From Zygnema cylindricum (taxonomy: Eukaryota; Streptophyta; Zygnematophyceae; Zygnematales; Zygnemataceae): DNA of 11,203 nt. The position numbers and the translations under genes are program-made. Under the pieces are notes generated by a model, which did no database searches, had not been told where the DNA came from, and was given only the letters and a program-made list of their open reading frames with translations. Location of the stretch: positions 64,001-75,203 of the forward strand of contig JBBHKE010002033.1 of NCBI GenBank assembly GCA_037447655.1, given 5' to 3'. Positions within the stretch are counted from its first letter, which is position 1. Each line of letters starts with the position of its first letter. Positions 1-8,050 of the stretch are shown piece by piece.

Positions 1-221
1 AATTTTTTATTTTTTCTCAAAAGTTAATTTCTTCCTCTCTGGTTTATTTTTCTCTTTCATTCCTAAATTTTCTTTCAAATTTCATATTTTCTTCTCGTTT
101 TCCTTCACGTCTTCCAATTTTTCTCCCTCCTTTCCCTCGGCAACATCCACCTGAAATTTTTATCTTCCCTCCTCCCCTCTCTCTCCGTAGGTCTCTCCTC
201 CCCATCTTCCCTGCCCTTCTC
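1..221. other. AT-rich to pyrimidine-rich flank, no gene seen
   Basis: T-rich sequence grading into C/T-rich sequence. I find no coding exon in either direction. Minus-strand open frames here translate to low-complexity Arg/Glu/Gly/Lys-rich peptides and are shadows of the pyrimidine bias. It may be the upstream region of the gene starting at 993, or the end of a preceding gene. Confidence 0.5.
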
Positions 222-394
222 TTGCTTGTCTCCATCCCTTCCTCCCTCTTCCTCCTCTTCCCCCTTTTCCTCCTCTTCCGGCTGTCCTTCCATAGCCTCT
301 CTCCTTCTTCCCTCCCCTCCCTCTCCCTCTATCTCTCCTTCTCCCTCCGCTCCCTCCTCCTTCCATCCCCCTCGCGCATACAGAAAGTAGCACC

Positions 395-992
395 GCCTCC
401 CTCCCCTCTCCCCTCTCCCCTCTCTCCCCTGCTCTCCCTCTCTCCCTCTCTCCCTCTCTCCCTCTCTCCCTCTCTCCCTCTCTCCCTCTCTCCCTCTCTC
501 CCTCTCTCCCTCTCTCCCTCTCTCCCTCTCTCCCTCTCTCCCTCTCTCCCTCTCTCCCTCTCTCCCTCTCTCCCTCTCTCCCTCTCCCCTCTCCCCTCTC
601 CCCTCTCCCCTCTCCCCTCTCCCCTCTCCCCTCTCCCCTCTCCCCTCTCCCCTCCCCCCTCCCCCCCCCCCCTCCCTCCTCCCTCCTCTCCCCCTTCCCC
701 TGCTCTCCCTCTCTCCCTCTCTCCCTCTCTCCCTCTCTCCCTCCATCCCTCCATCCCTCTCTCCCTCTCTCCCTCTCTCCCTCTCTCCCTCTCTCCCTCT
801 CTCCCTCTCTCCCTCTCCCCTCTCCCCTCTCTCCCTCTCCCCTCTCCCCTCTCCCCTCTCCCCTCTCCCCTCTCCCCTCCCCCCTCCCCCCCCCCCTCCC
901 TCCCCTCCCCCCCCTCCTCCCTCCTCCCTCCTCTCCCCCTTCCCCTGCTCTCCCTCTCTCCCTCTCTCCCTCTCTCCCTCCATCCCCTTCCC
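395..992. repeat. Compound CT-rich microsatellite (CTCTCCCT)n / (CTCTCCC)n with higher-order duplication
   Basis: Two interleaved units are visible: an 8-mer CTCTCCCT (for example about 429-585 and 707-815) and a 7-mer CTCTCCC/CTCCCCT (about 585-655 and 835-880), each followed by a C-run. The block CCCTCCTCTCCCCCTTCCCC begins at 681 and again at 926, so a composite unit of about 245 bp has been duplicated; each copy ends in CCATCC. The array has no stop codons in several frames on both strands, which creates long spurious frames, including an in-frame extension from 222 into the gene at 993. It probably forms the 5' leader or promoter-proximal tract of that gene. Confidence 0.9.
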
Positions 993-3935
993 ATGGCCTC
1001 CGGATCCTGGGAATGGCGTCACTTCAGTCGCGTCGCGCAGCCGACTTCCGGCAATCCCACCGTCTACTGCCGCTACTGTGAGAGGGCCAATCAGGGCCGT
1101 ACATTTTCGTACGGAGAGAAGGTTCCTGGAAAGTTCCAGGGGAGTTTAATTAGAATGAGGGCCCATTTGTTAGGGGGACCCGTGAGTGCCGGAGTGAGAC
1201 AGTGTCCCAATATTAGTATGGAAGAGAGGGCGGTGTGTAGGGAGCAAATGGAGGTACAGGAGAGAGGGAAACATAATAAGAGGAAGACTTTGGAGGGAGG
1301 GGAGTGGGGTAGTGGGAGTGGGAATAGTAATTTGAATGGAGTGGGAGGAGTGGGAGGAGGAGTGGGAGGAGGAGGAGGAGGGGCTGGAGGGAGTGGAAGT
1401 GGGAGTGGGAGTGGGAGTGGGAGTCCAACGGTTGTAATTATGAGTCAGTTTCCAAATCTGGGACAGAATTTTGGGCAGAATTTGAGTCAAAATTTGGGTC
1501 AGAAGTTGGGTTTGGGACAGAATTTAAGTCAAAATTTAGGTCAGAATTTGAATCAGAATCTGGTTTTGGGCCAGAATTTGGGTCAAAATTTGGGTCAGAA
1601 TTTAGGTCAGAATCAGAATCCGAATCAAAATCAGAATCTGAATCAAAATTTGAATCAAAATTTGATTCCAAATTTGAATCAGAATCAGAATTTCAGCCAC
1701 AATTTGAATCAGAATCAGAATCTGAATCAAAATTTGAGTCAGAATTTAAATCAGAATCATAATTTGAACGGAAATTTGAACGGGAATTTGAACGGAAATA
1801 CAAAAGGACCATTTTTGGGATCAAATTTTGGGAATTTGATTCCTCTTGGGACAATGTTAGGAACAGGATTGGGAGGAGGAGTAGGAGGGATAATGTCAAA
1901 TAATGGAGTTTTAGGAAATCAGGTCATCGGAAATGGAAATATGGGAAACGGAAGTATGGGAAATCAGATTGTAGGAAATGGGGGAATGGGAAATGGGATC
2001 ATGAGAAATCAAGTTATGGGAAATGGAGTTTTGGGAAATGGAGTAATGGGAAACGGAGTAATGGGTAACGGAGTAATGGTTAACGGAGTAATGGGTAACG
2101 GAAACCTTCTTGGAAATCCGAGAGGCCTTCAGTTGTACTCAAATGGAAACGGAATCGGAATCGGAAACGGAAACGAAATTGCAAATGAAATCGGGAACGG
2201 GTACGGAAACGGAAACGGAGGAGAGTTAGCAAGGCAGGGGAGACATGAAGCGGCGGATCACGCTCTGGAATTGGCGTTCTATGCGAACGGAATTCCGTTT
2301 AGCGTTACAAGAAATAAATACTGGAAAGAAGCGATACGTATGGTAGCAGCGGCAGGGCCAGGATACGAACCGAAAAATTCAGAAAAATTTCGGACGAGTG
2401 CGTTAATTAGGGCAAAAAAAGAAACAGAGAAAAGATTAGAAAATGTGAGAGAGTCGTGGAATATTACAGGATGTGCAATTGTGGAAGATGGATGGTCGAA
2501 TAAAAAAACTCCCAAAATTGTGAATAGGATAGCGGTTTGTCCCGCCGGAGAGCATTTTTTGGAGCATTTTGATTCGCAATTCGAGGAAAAAACAGGAGAA
2601 AAAATGGCCAATGATATTTTAGTAAAGGGCATAGACGCAATTGGGAAAGATAAAGTGGTCGCTTACATCAGCGATGGATCGACAGGTTCTCACGAAGCAG
2701 GAAATATAGTTGAAAAATACCACCCTGAAATTTTTTATTTGCGATGTGCCACAAATACTTTAGATTTGCTTTTGGAGGATTTGGGTCAATTGGAGTGGAT
2801 AAAAAAACCAATAAACAACGCAGAAAAAGTTGTAAATTTTTTTGGAAGTCATCGGATTCCACAAGCTCTTTTAAAAGAACATTCGATCAAACTTTTGAAA
2901 CCGTCGGGAACCAGATTTTGTACACATTTTATTATGTTAAAGAGATTGAGAGAAGGAAAAGACTCTTTTCGGGCAATAATGGCAAATAGAAAATGGATGG
3001 AAACGAGAATCGGGAATTCCTCGGCCAAAGTAGAGGTAGAAGATATTATTGGCGATCGACAATTTTGGAAAGATGTGGATGTAATCCACTCTTTTGTGGA
3101 ACCAATTTTGGAGTTACTGCAAATTGTGAGCAGATGTACTCCCTTTATGGGAAAATTTTACAATCGCATGCAAGAAATTGAAGATCGTATTAAAAAAACA
3201 TTCGAATTGGAGGAGTTAAAACGCAAAGAGGTCGAGGAAATCTTCGCTAAAAGATGGGAAGAAATCCACAGTCCTTTACACTGTGTGGGAAATATTCTCG
3301 ATCCGGAATTTTGGGGTGGAAAGTATGAATCGGAAAAAGTACATCAGGGATGGAGTGAAGCAAAAGAAAGATGTTTCTCGAGTATCGAAGAAAGAGACGA
3401 AGCGACTCTTCAATTTCATTTGTTTACGAGAAAACTAAGTCCTTTCGATAATCCGGAATGCCATCGGTTAGCGACTCGAATGTCGGGTCACGAATGGTGG
3501 TTGTTTTACGGAAAAAAAACTCCCCAGTTACAAAAACTGGCAGTTAGGGTTTTGAGTCTCCCATGTTCGGCGTCCGTTTGTGAGAGAAATTTGGTATCTT
3601 ATGACTACATTTATGAGAAAAGACAAAATAGGTTGAGATCGGATCGGTTGCGTGATCTAGTGTTTGTCTTTTCTGATCTTAGGTTGAGAGATAAGAAAAA
3701 TTTCGGCGAATCAGAGGAGAGTTTTAATTGGGCTTATGAGGATGAGTCAGACAGAGAGGAGGTGTCTAGTGAGGAGGAAGATGAGAGAGGAGGAGAGGGA
3801 GGAGCGGGAGGAGAGGGAGGAGAGGGAGGAGAGAGAGGAGAGGAAAGAGAGGGAGGAGGAGAGGGAGGAGAAGGAGAGAGGGAGGATAAGAGTGAGGAGG
3901 GAAAGCCACATTGGCTGCTCACTTGGAAACAATGA
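993..3935 (+). CDS. BED zinc finger / DUF659 / hAT C-terminal domain protein (hAT transposase-derived, probably domesticated)
   Basis: Intronless frame of 980 aa from the ATG at 993. The frame stays open upstream to 222, but that part is translated CT microsatellite, so the first ATG in unique sequence is preferred. Residues 6-71 look like a BED-type zinc finger: W6/W8, C26-x2-C29, H58, C71. Residues about 100-145 are Gly/Ser-rich, about 155-270 are Asn/Gln-rich pentapeptide-like repeats, and about 305-410 are Gly-Asn-Gly-x-Met repeats. DUF659 covers about 425-590 with the first acidic motif EDGWS (D499) and the second SDGS (D561). The hAT dimerisation region is about 815-905, with WW at 835-836 and CERN containing E864. 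Residues about 915-980 are an acidic Glu/Gly tail. By family knowledge, D499, D561 and E864 sit where the hAT DDE triad is expected. The CxxH motif reads C585-A-T-N588, so its His is lost. No terminal inverted repeats or 8-bp target duplications were found. Inference: a nuclear DNA-binding protein derived from a transposase, or a decaying autonomous element. Confidence 0.82.
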   Translation: MASGSWEWRHFSRVAQPTSGNPTVYCRYCERANQGRTFSYGEKVPGKFQGSLIRMRAHLLGGPVSAGVRQCPNISMEERAVCREQMEVQERGKHNKRKTLEGGEWGSGSGNSNLNGVGGVGGGVGGGGGGAGGSGSGSGSGSGSPTVVIMSQFPNLGQNFGQNLSQNLGQKLGLGQNLSQNLGQNLNQNLVLGQNLGQNLGQNLGQNQNPNQNQNLNQNLNQNLIPNLNQNQNFSHNLNQNQNLNQNLSQNLNQNHNLNGNLNGNLNGNTKGPFLGSNFGNLIPLGTMLGTGLGGGVGGIMSNNGVLGNQVIGNGNMGNGSMGNQIVGNGGMGNGIMRNQVMGNGVLGNGVMGNGVMGNGVMVNGVMGNGNLLGNPRGLQLYSNGNGIGIGNGNEIANEIGNGYGNGNGGELARQGRHEAADHALELAFYANGIPFSVTRNKYWKEAIRMVAAAGPGYEPKNSEKFRTSALIRAKKETEKRLENVRESWNITGCAIVEDGWSNKKTPKIVNRIAVCPAGEHFLEHFDSQFEEKTGEKMANDILVKGIDAIGKDKVVAYISDGSTGSHEAGNIVEKYHPEIFYLRCATNTLDLLLEDLGQLEWIKKPINNAEKVVNFFGSHRIPQALLKEHSIKLLKPSGTRFCTHFIMLKRLREGKDSFRAIMANRKWMETRIGNSSAKVEVEDIIGDRQFWKDVDVIHSFVEPILELLQIVSRCTPFMGKFYNRMQEIEDRIKKTFELEELKRKEVEEIFAKRWEEIHSPLHCVGNILDPEFWGGKYESEKVHQGWSEAKERCFSSIEERDEATLQFHLFTRKLSPFDNPECHRLATRMSGHEWWLFYGKKTPQLQKLAVRVLSLPCSASVCERNLVSYDYIYEKRQNRLRSDRLRDLVFVFSDLRLRDKKNFGESEESFNWAYEDESDREEVSSEEEDERGGEGGAGGEGGEGGERGEEREGGGEGGEGEREDKSEEGKPHWLLTWKQ
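1285..1426 (+). repeat. Gly/Ser-coding GGAGTG-type minisatellite inside the hAT-like gene
   Basis: Tandem GGGAGTG/GGAGGAGT units encode a Gly-rich then Gly-Ser repeated linker between the zinc finger and the Asn/Gln-rich section. The frame is maintained throughout. Confidence 0.75.
1459..1800 (+). repeat. Asn/Gln-coding minisatellite (AATTTGGGTCAG / AATTTGAATCAG units)
   Basis: Imperfect 12-nt and 6-nt units encode runs of NLGQ, NLNQ and NQNQ, giving about 115 residues dominated by Asn, Gln and Leu, ending in three NLNG units. The unit lengths are multiples of three, so the repeat can change in length without a frameshift. The composition is prion-like. Unit variants use both G- and A-containing versions, so the array is not freshly expanded. 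Confidence 0.85.
1906..2220 (+). repeat. Gly-Asn-Gly-x-Met coding repeat
   Basis: Repeated GGAAATGG/GGAAACGG and GTAATGGGTAACGGA units encode MGNG, GNGVM and GIGNGN motifs. The 15-nt unit at about 2035-2100 is the most regular, with four near-identical copies. It forms the last part of the low-complexity linker before DUF659. Confidence 0.8.
3767..3898 (+). repeat. GAGGAGAGG purine repeat coding the acidic C-terminal tail
   Basis: Purine-only GAGGAGAGGGAGGA units at the 3' end of the hAT-like gene encode a Glu/Gly/Arg tail of roughly 45 residues. The frame then leaves the repeat and ends with a short unique stretch and TGA at 3933-3935. This looks like a microsatellite that was incorporated into the reading frame. 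Confidence 0.75.
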
Positions 3936-5384
3936 TTGACTCTTAGGTTAGAAAAGAAAATGGATTTTTTTTTTTCCTTCTAGAATCAAATTTTTTCATT
4001 ATCTTTTTTTTTTTTCCCTTTTATCTCTTTTTAGAAACTGTATGGCAATTAGGGTTTTTTATTTTTGGGTAAATCTGAGATTTTGGTAACTCTGAAATTT
4101 GATATTTTAATTTTTGGGGCAATTTGAAAATGTATGAAATTTTTTGATTCAATTTCAATCTCAATTTTTGGCGGAAGGAGGGAGTTGGGAGATAGAGAGA
4201 GCGAGAGAGAAAGAGATTGGGAATAACTGGGATCTGTTCCATTTCATTTTAATTAGTTTTCAAGTTTTTTGGATCCATTCTGAAAAAAACAGAATTTGGA
4301 TTTTTTAGATTTTTTTTTTTTTTTAACTTAGTTTAAGATTTTTTTTTTTAGCTTCGTTTTAATTTTTTTTGAGTTTTTTTTTTTTTTTTTTTTCCAAATT
4401 AGTGCATTAGATTTTGGAATTTCACCTTTCACTGTTTCAATTACGATTTATTGAAAAAAAAGATTCCCCTCCCATTCTTTTTTTTTCCATAAAATTTTGT
4501 CTAAAAATGGTAGTTATTTTCATTGTTATTATGTGATTTTATTTATGTGGTAAGGGATTACATTGTGAATCGCTATAAGTTTCAAAATTAATATTAATGC
4601 TATATATTTAGTATGATTCTTTTAGTATATTTCTATTTTCGGTTCAAATATGGAGGATTATTGTAAACCGCAAAAAAAAAAAAAAAAAGCTATTTTGTGT
4701 TTAGAGGGCAAAAACAATTGAGGAAAACATGATATATTTTCATGAATAGCGATTCACGATGTACAACATTTCATTTTATCTTGTTTTTTTTTTTTTTTTT
4801 TTCCAATGTAAATTTAAATGACGTTTTTTTTTTCTCTCTTTGATTCGACTTCAAAATCCTGTGTTATATACCCTTTTTTTTTTTTTTTGAAATTTCTCAT
4901 TTTTTATGATTATTATGTTTGATTTTAGTTTCAAGTTGAACAAAAATTGTCCGTAATAAAGTGGGAAAAAAAATGCTCAAAAAAAATAACAAGCAGAAAT
5001 GTTTTTGGTATGTTAATTTTTGTCGACTTTTTCCTTTTATCTCTCCATTTTGATTATAAAAAGGGAATAAAATAAGTTAAATAATTAATTGCACGATTGG
5101 TATTTGCTGAAAAAGTGGCAGGAAAAATGACAAAGAAAAAAAAAACTTATAATTTGTGCAAAACCGATACCAAAAAAATTGAATAAATGAAGCCGAAAAT
5201 TAGTGGAAAGATGATAAATTCTGTGCCTTTTTAAATCATTTCCTTTCAAATTTTCTTTCATTCGTAAAACATATTTTAAATTCTCTAACTTTCTATTTTA
5301 ATGCACATTCTTTCTTTTTAATTAGAAAATCATCTTTTAATAAAAACAATTCTTTTTTAATAAATATTTTTTGAAAATTTGCAG
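3936..5384. other. AT-rich non-coding stretch (intergenic or intron), no exon supported
   Basis: About 1.45 kb of AT-rich DNA with many T-runs of 9-18. Open frames are short and low complexity. It ends at an acceptor (TTTGCAG, 5378-5384) opening the first visible exon of the cadherin-like gene, so at least its 3' part is intron. Where that intron begins is not visible: no convincing upstream exon with a donor is present here. It may run back past the hAT-like gene. Confidence 0.6.
4559..4763. repeat. Inverted repeat pair, 18-bp arms (17/18 match)
   Basis: TACATTGTGAATCGCTAT at 4559-4576 is matched in reverse complement by ATAGCGATTCACGATGTA at 4746-4763, with one mismatch. The arms are moderately GC-containing and stand out from the T-rich background. 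The 169-bp interior is AT-rich and non-coding. I see no target duplication flanking the arms. It could be the remnant of a small MITE-like element, or a hairpin in the transcript. Confidence 0.6.
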
Positions 5385-7242
5385 GGACCTTTTTTTGGAG
5401 AGGCTCAAATTTTGCCATCTTCTTTAATAGAATACGTTTCAAATTCAACATTTATTGGAAAAGACAACTTTTTTTACGAAGTAACTGATGAAAGTGATCG
5501 AAAAGCTTACGGAAAAGTGGAAATCAATGTTTTAAAAAACAAGTTTACTCCAATCATTTTTGTTCCGAAAAATTTTACAATAAAAATTTTAAAATCAACA
5601 GACGAACAAAATTTGATGGATAACGGATTTCAGTTTCGAGGAATTTCAGTTTCAGGTCAGTTCAAAACTACTTTAAAAACTTTAAAAATTTCAGAACCTA
5701 AAAAAACATGAAAAAATGTCAAAAATTGAGAAGAAAAAATGACGTTGGAATTTGAATTAATTTTGAAACAAACTGAATAACCTATTTGAAATTAAAAAAA
5801 AAAAGATGAGGGCGGAAGAGAGAGAGGGGGAGAGAGAGAGGAGGAGAGGGAAGAGGGAGTAAAAGGAAGAGGAAGACGGAGTAAAAGGAAGGGGAAGAGG
5901 TAGAGGGAGATTGGGTAAAGCTTTTAAAATTGGAAGGAATTTTTTGTCAACAATTAATTTTTTTAATCAAAAAAAAAAGTTTTGCAGGAAATGGAAATTC
6001 TAGATTACTTATTTTTATTTTGGTCAGCAGAGGAATTTTGAAAATGCAAAATTTTAATGAAATTTTGATTTCGGTAAGTTCTAAAACTTTTTTTATTTTG
6101 GTCAATTTTTTAAGCATTGAAAACAACAAAAAACAATTTAATAAACAGATTGAAGAAATGAGTATTTTTCAAAAAAGAAAAGATAAAGGGAAAAAAAAGT
6201 TAAAAATGAAACATCTACGATAAGTAAATAATTTTTTTAAATCAAAAAATATAGTACAGGGAGATCAATTCCCTCCCTCCACATCCCCACTCCCTTCATC
6301 TGTTTCTTTTTTACTATTTCTTTTTCAGGTTATTTTAATATTTTCACAAAGGGCATATTTTTCTTTCAAAGAATCTCAAATTTTCAATGTTTGCAAAAGA
6401 AACATTTTTTTTTTTTCTTTTCCTTTTTTTTTTGGCCAATTCAGGGAAGGAATTTTTCTATTGAAGGAGGAGAAGGAGATTTGAACAAAATTCTCTCAAC
6501 TGTTATTTTCTTTCCTCCAAGTATTAATGTGGGTTCTCTCTCTCTCCCCCTCTCCCTCCCTCCCTCCCTCCCTCCCCTCCTTTTTTTTAACTTTTTAACT
6601 ATTTTTTGTTACTCAAATTTTATATTTTTTATTCTATTGATCTCTTCGTTATTTTAACGTGCGTTTTTGTTACCAAAAAAAAATTAGGGTTCAATTTCAA
6701 CTTCCATTTCTTTCTTTTTCATCTCTTTGACGACTTCCGTGAATACCCCAATTTTCGAAAATGGGGTTTTTTCGAATAATCGAACGATTTTTATTTTCAC
6801 AACACGACAATTCGGAAATCTACCACCCGTCACGTCACCACCTGGAGGTAAATCCCTTTTTTTTATTTTTTTATTGATACATTTATTTATTTATTTCAAT
6901 CAGCAAGATTACTTGCATTTTTTAGGCAGCTTTTAAAAAAAAAAAAAAAAGGAGAGGGGGAAGGTCATTTTTTTTTTTCTGTTTTTTTTTTTTTAAGTTT
7001 GTTTTGATCTCGGATCCTGTTTTTTTACTTTGTTCACAGAGAAAAAAAGGTGATGCAATAGTTGACAATTGAATAAAACATAACAAAAAATAAAGTATCA
7101 TGCATTATGTATTGTGTAATTTATAATTTATTATTTACTATTCATAATTTAATTTTCATTCATACAACTTTTTTTATTTTTTTTTGCAGGTGTTATTCTT
7201 TCTCCCTCAAAAACTGACTCTCGGAATAAGAATGTTCCCTAG
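5385..7242 (+). CDS. Cadherin-like / Big_9-type beta-sandwich repeat protein, 3' terminal five exons (5' part missing)
   Basis: Five exons join in frame to a stop: 5385-5655, 5988-6073, 6445-6528, 6688-6847 and 7190-7242 (TAG at 7240-7242). They total 654 nt, giving 217 residues. Acceptors are TTTGCAG, TTTGCAG, AATTCAG, AATTAG and TTTGCAG; donors are GTCAGT, GTAAGT, GTGGGT and GTAAAT; phases are consistent at every junction. Exon 1 holds the end of one repeat, in the Big_9/cadherin-like pattern: IEY, FIGKDNFFYEVTDE, then GKVEINV. The next repeat follows across the junctions: GISVSG, then LLIFILVSRGILKM, FSIEGGEGDLNKIL and FFPPSIN. This is the layout seen in tandem extracellular beta-sandwich repeats. 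No transmembrane segment is visible; the last residues are a Pro/Ser-rich tail. Family knowledge suggests a large secreted or cell-surface adhesion-like protein. Missing upstream exons and low T-rich codon complexity limit certainty. Confidence 0.68.
5805..5910 (+). repeat. GA-rich purine tract in intron of the cadherin-like gene
   Basis: Purine-rich tract of GAGAGAGG-type units, with GGAGTAAAAGGAAG appearing twice near 5856 and 5878. It lies in the intron between exons 1 and 2. Confidence 0.7.
6534..6582 (+). repeat. CT microsatellite (CTCT / CTCC) in intron
   Basis: Begins six bases after the GTGGGT donor of the third visible exon of the cadherin-like gene and consists of CT dinucleotides followed by CCCT tetramers. 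Confidence 0.75.
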
Positions 7243-7360
7243 ATTCTCGGAATTATATTTCTTTTTCTTTTTTTAATTATTTCTCTGCGGTAACTATCGC
7301 GTGTGCGAGAAATCGACAACAAAAACAAAGAAAAAAAATTCAAGAAGAGGATTCAACTGA

Positions 7361-7366
7361 AATAAA
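7361..7366 (+). terminator. Candidate AATAAA polyadenylation signal of the cadherin-like gene
   Basis: AATAAA lies 119 bases after the TAG at 7240-7242 and just before the stop of the convergent minus-strand exon at 7390. Position and hexamer fit a poly(A) signal, but AT-rich DNA makes chance matches common. Confidence 0.35.
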
Positions 7367-7389
7367 CGTAATTCGTATTAATTGAAAAT

Positions 7390-7581
7390 TTACACAATTT
7401 CATCCTCCGGTATTTTGTCCGATGATTTCTCATTATCTATTATAGTGCGAAAGAAAACAGAAAAAAATCGATTTTTTTCATGTTTAAAAGATATGCCAAA
7501 TAATCCTCCACTGCGACATTTTCCAAAAAACTCTAAATCGATCAAAAATTGACATTTCACGTCGATCATTTTGCACTCATC
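7390..7581 (-). CDS. Terminal exon of an unrecognised minus-strand gene (hypothetical, partial)
   Basis: Read on the minus strand, a TTTTTCACAG acceptor (AG at 7583-7582) is followed by 63 codons and TAA at 7392-7390. The peptide starts DECKMIDVKCQFL, continues EFFGKCRSGGLFGISF, and ends IPEDEIV. Its composition is mixed, with three Cys and many aromatics, unlike the low-complexity shadow frames around it. No ATG fits the start of the open stretch: the frame upstream of the acceptor reaches a stop (TAA) within about 20 codons. It is therefore better read as a phase-0 last exon. I could not find a convincing upstream exon between 7582 and 8303, which weakens the call. I do not recognise the family. 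It is tail-to-tail with the cadherin-like gene, 147 bp between stops. Confidence 0.42.
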   Translation of the reverse strand, partial: DECKMIDVKCQFLIDLEFFGKCRSGGLFGISFKHEKNRFFSVFFRTIIDNEKSSDKIPEDEIV

Positions 7582-7780
7582 CTGTGAAAAACATAAATTA
7601 GTCTTTATTTTGTTGCTACCTTCCAAAAAACTTTAAAAAAAGGGAAAATAAAAGAAAAGAGAAAAAAAGATAAAAAAAAGGAGTCACCTTTTGGTTAAAG
7701 AATATCCCCAAATCCTAGAATTTACCTTAAACATCCACCCTAACTCTAATATCAAAACATAAAAACGTCTAACTTAACAC

Positions 7781-7826
7781 TAACCCTAATCCTAATCCTA
7801 ATCCTAACCCTAATCCTAATCCTAAT
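7781..7826 (+). repeat. Interstitial telomere-like hexamer array (TAAYCC)7
   Basis: Seven consecutive hexamers read TAACCC or TAATCC (pattern C,T,T,T,C,T,T), followed by a partial TAAT. Similar CCCTAA-containing words are scattered from 7735 to 7975. The array is degenerate, so it is an old interstitial or satellite-like tract rather than a telomere end. Confidence 0.8.
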
Positions 7827-7860
7827 TATATCCCTGACGATAGCTCTAATTGTAGCTTCA

Positions 7861-7932
7861 AAACCCTAACCCTGAAAAAGCCTTCAACCCTAATTTTGAC
7901 CTCGAAGCTAAACCCTAATTTCAAAACCCTAA
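7861..7932 (+). promoter_or_regulatory. Three telo-box motifs (AAACCCTAA) upstream of the SDR gene
   Basis: Perfect AAACCCTAA occurs at 7861-7869, 7910-7918 and 7924-7932, about 370-445 bp before the SDR start codon. In plants this telo-box is a known promoter element of growth and translation-related genes. Here it may instead be a by-product of the adjacent telomere-like array, so a regulatory role is inference. Confidence 0.45.
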
Positions 7933-8050
7933 CATCTTTCCAAACTTCAAATATTTTCCTCCCCAACCCTAAACATGCATAAAATGTAAACTAAGGAAAG
8001 AAAAATCTTAAAAGTATAAAATTCTTTTCATACCACTCTACTTCAGCTTC

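Noticed and set aside
222-992. N-terminal extension of the hAT-like frame (257 residues of Ser/Pro/Leu)
   Set aside because: It is a translation of the CTCTCCCT array, which lacks stops in several frames. The BED-like domain begins right after the ATG at 993.
105-1022. Minus-strand open frames with Gly/Glu/Arg repeats
   Set aside because: Complement of the same microsatellite; no unique sequence or domain.
1170-1899. Minus-strand frames rich in Asp/Ser/Asn opposite the hAT-like gene
   Set aside because: Mirror images of the Asn/Gln and Gly coding repeats; no non-repetitive domain.
4021-4242. Minus-strand frame of 73 residues
   Set aside because: Low-complexity Lys/Pro/Gln composition in AT-rich DNA, no acceptor or donor logic and no recognisable motif.
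3936-4700. hAT terminal inverted repeats flanking 993-3935
   Set aside because: I looked for short CAGGG/TAGGG-type termini and 8-bp duplications on both sides and found no convincing pair.
6148-6400. Extra exons of the cadherin-like gene after AACAG at 6149 or TTTTTCAG at 6330
   Set aside because: The direct phase-0 join of 6073 to 6445 already restores the expected repeat pattern; the candidate inserts add unlike sequence.
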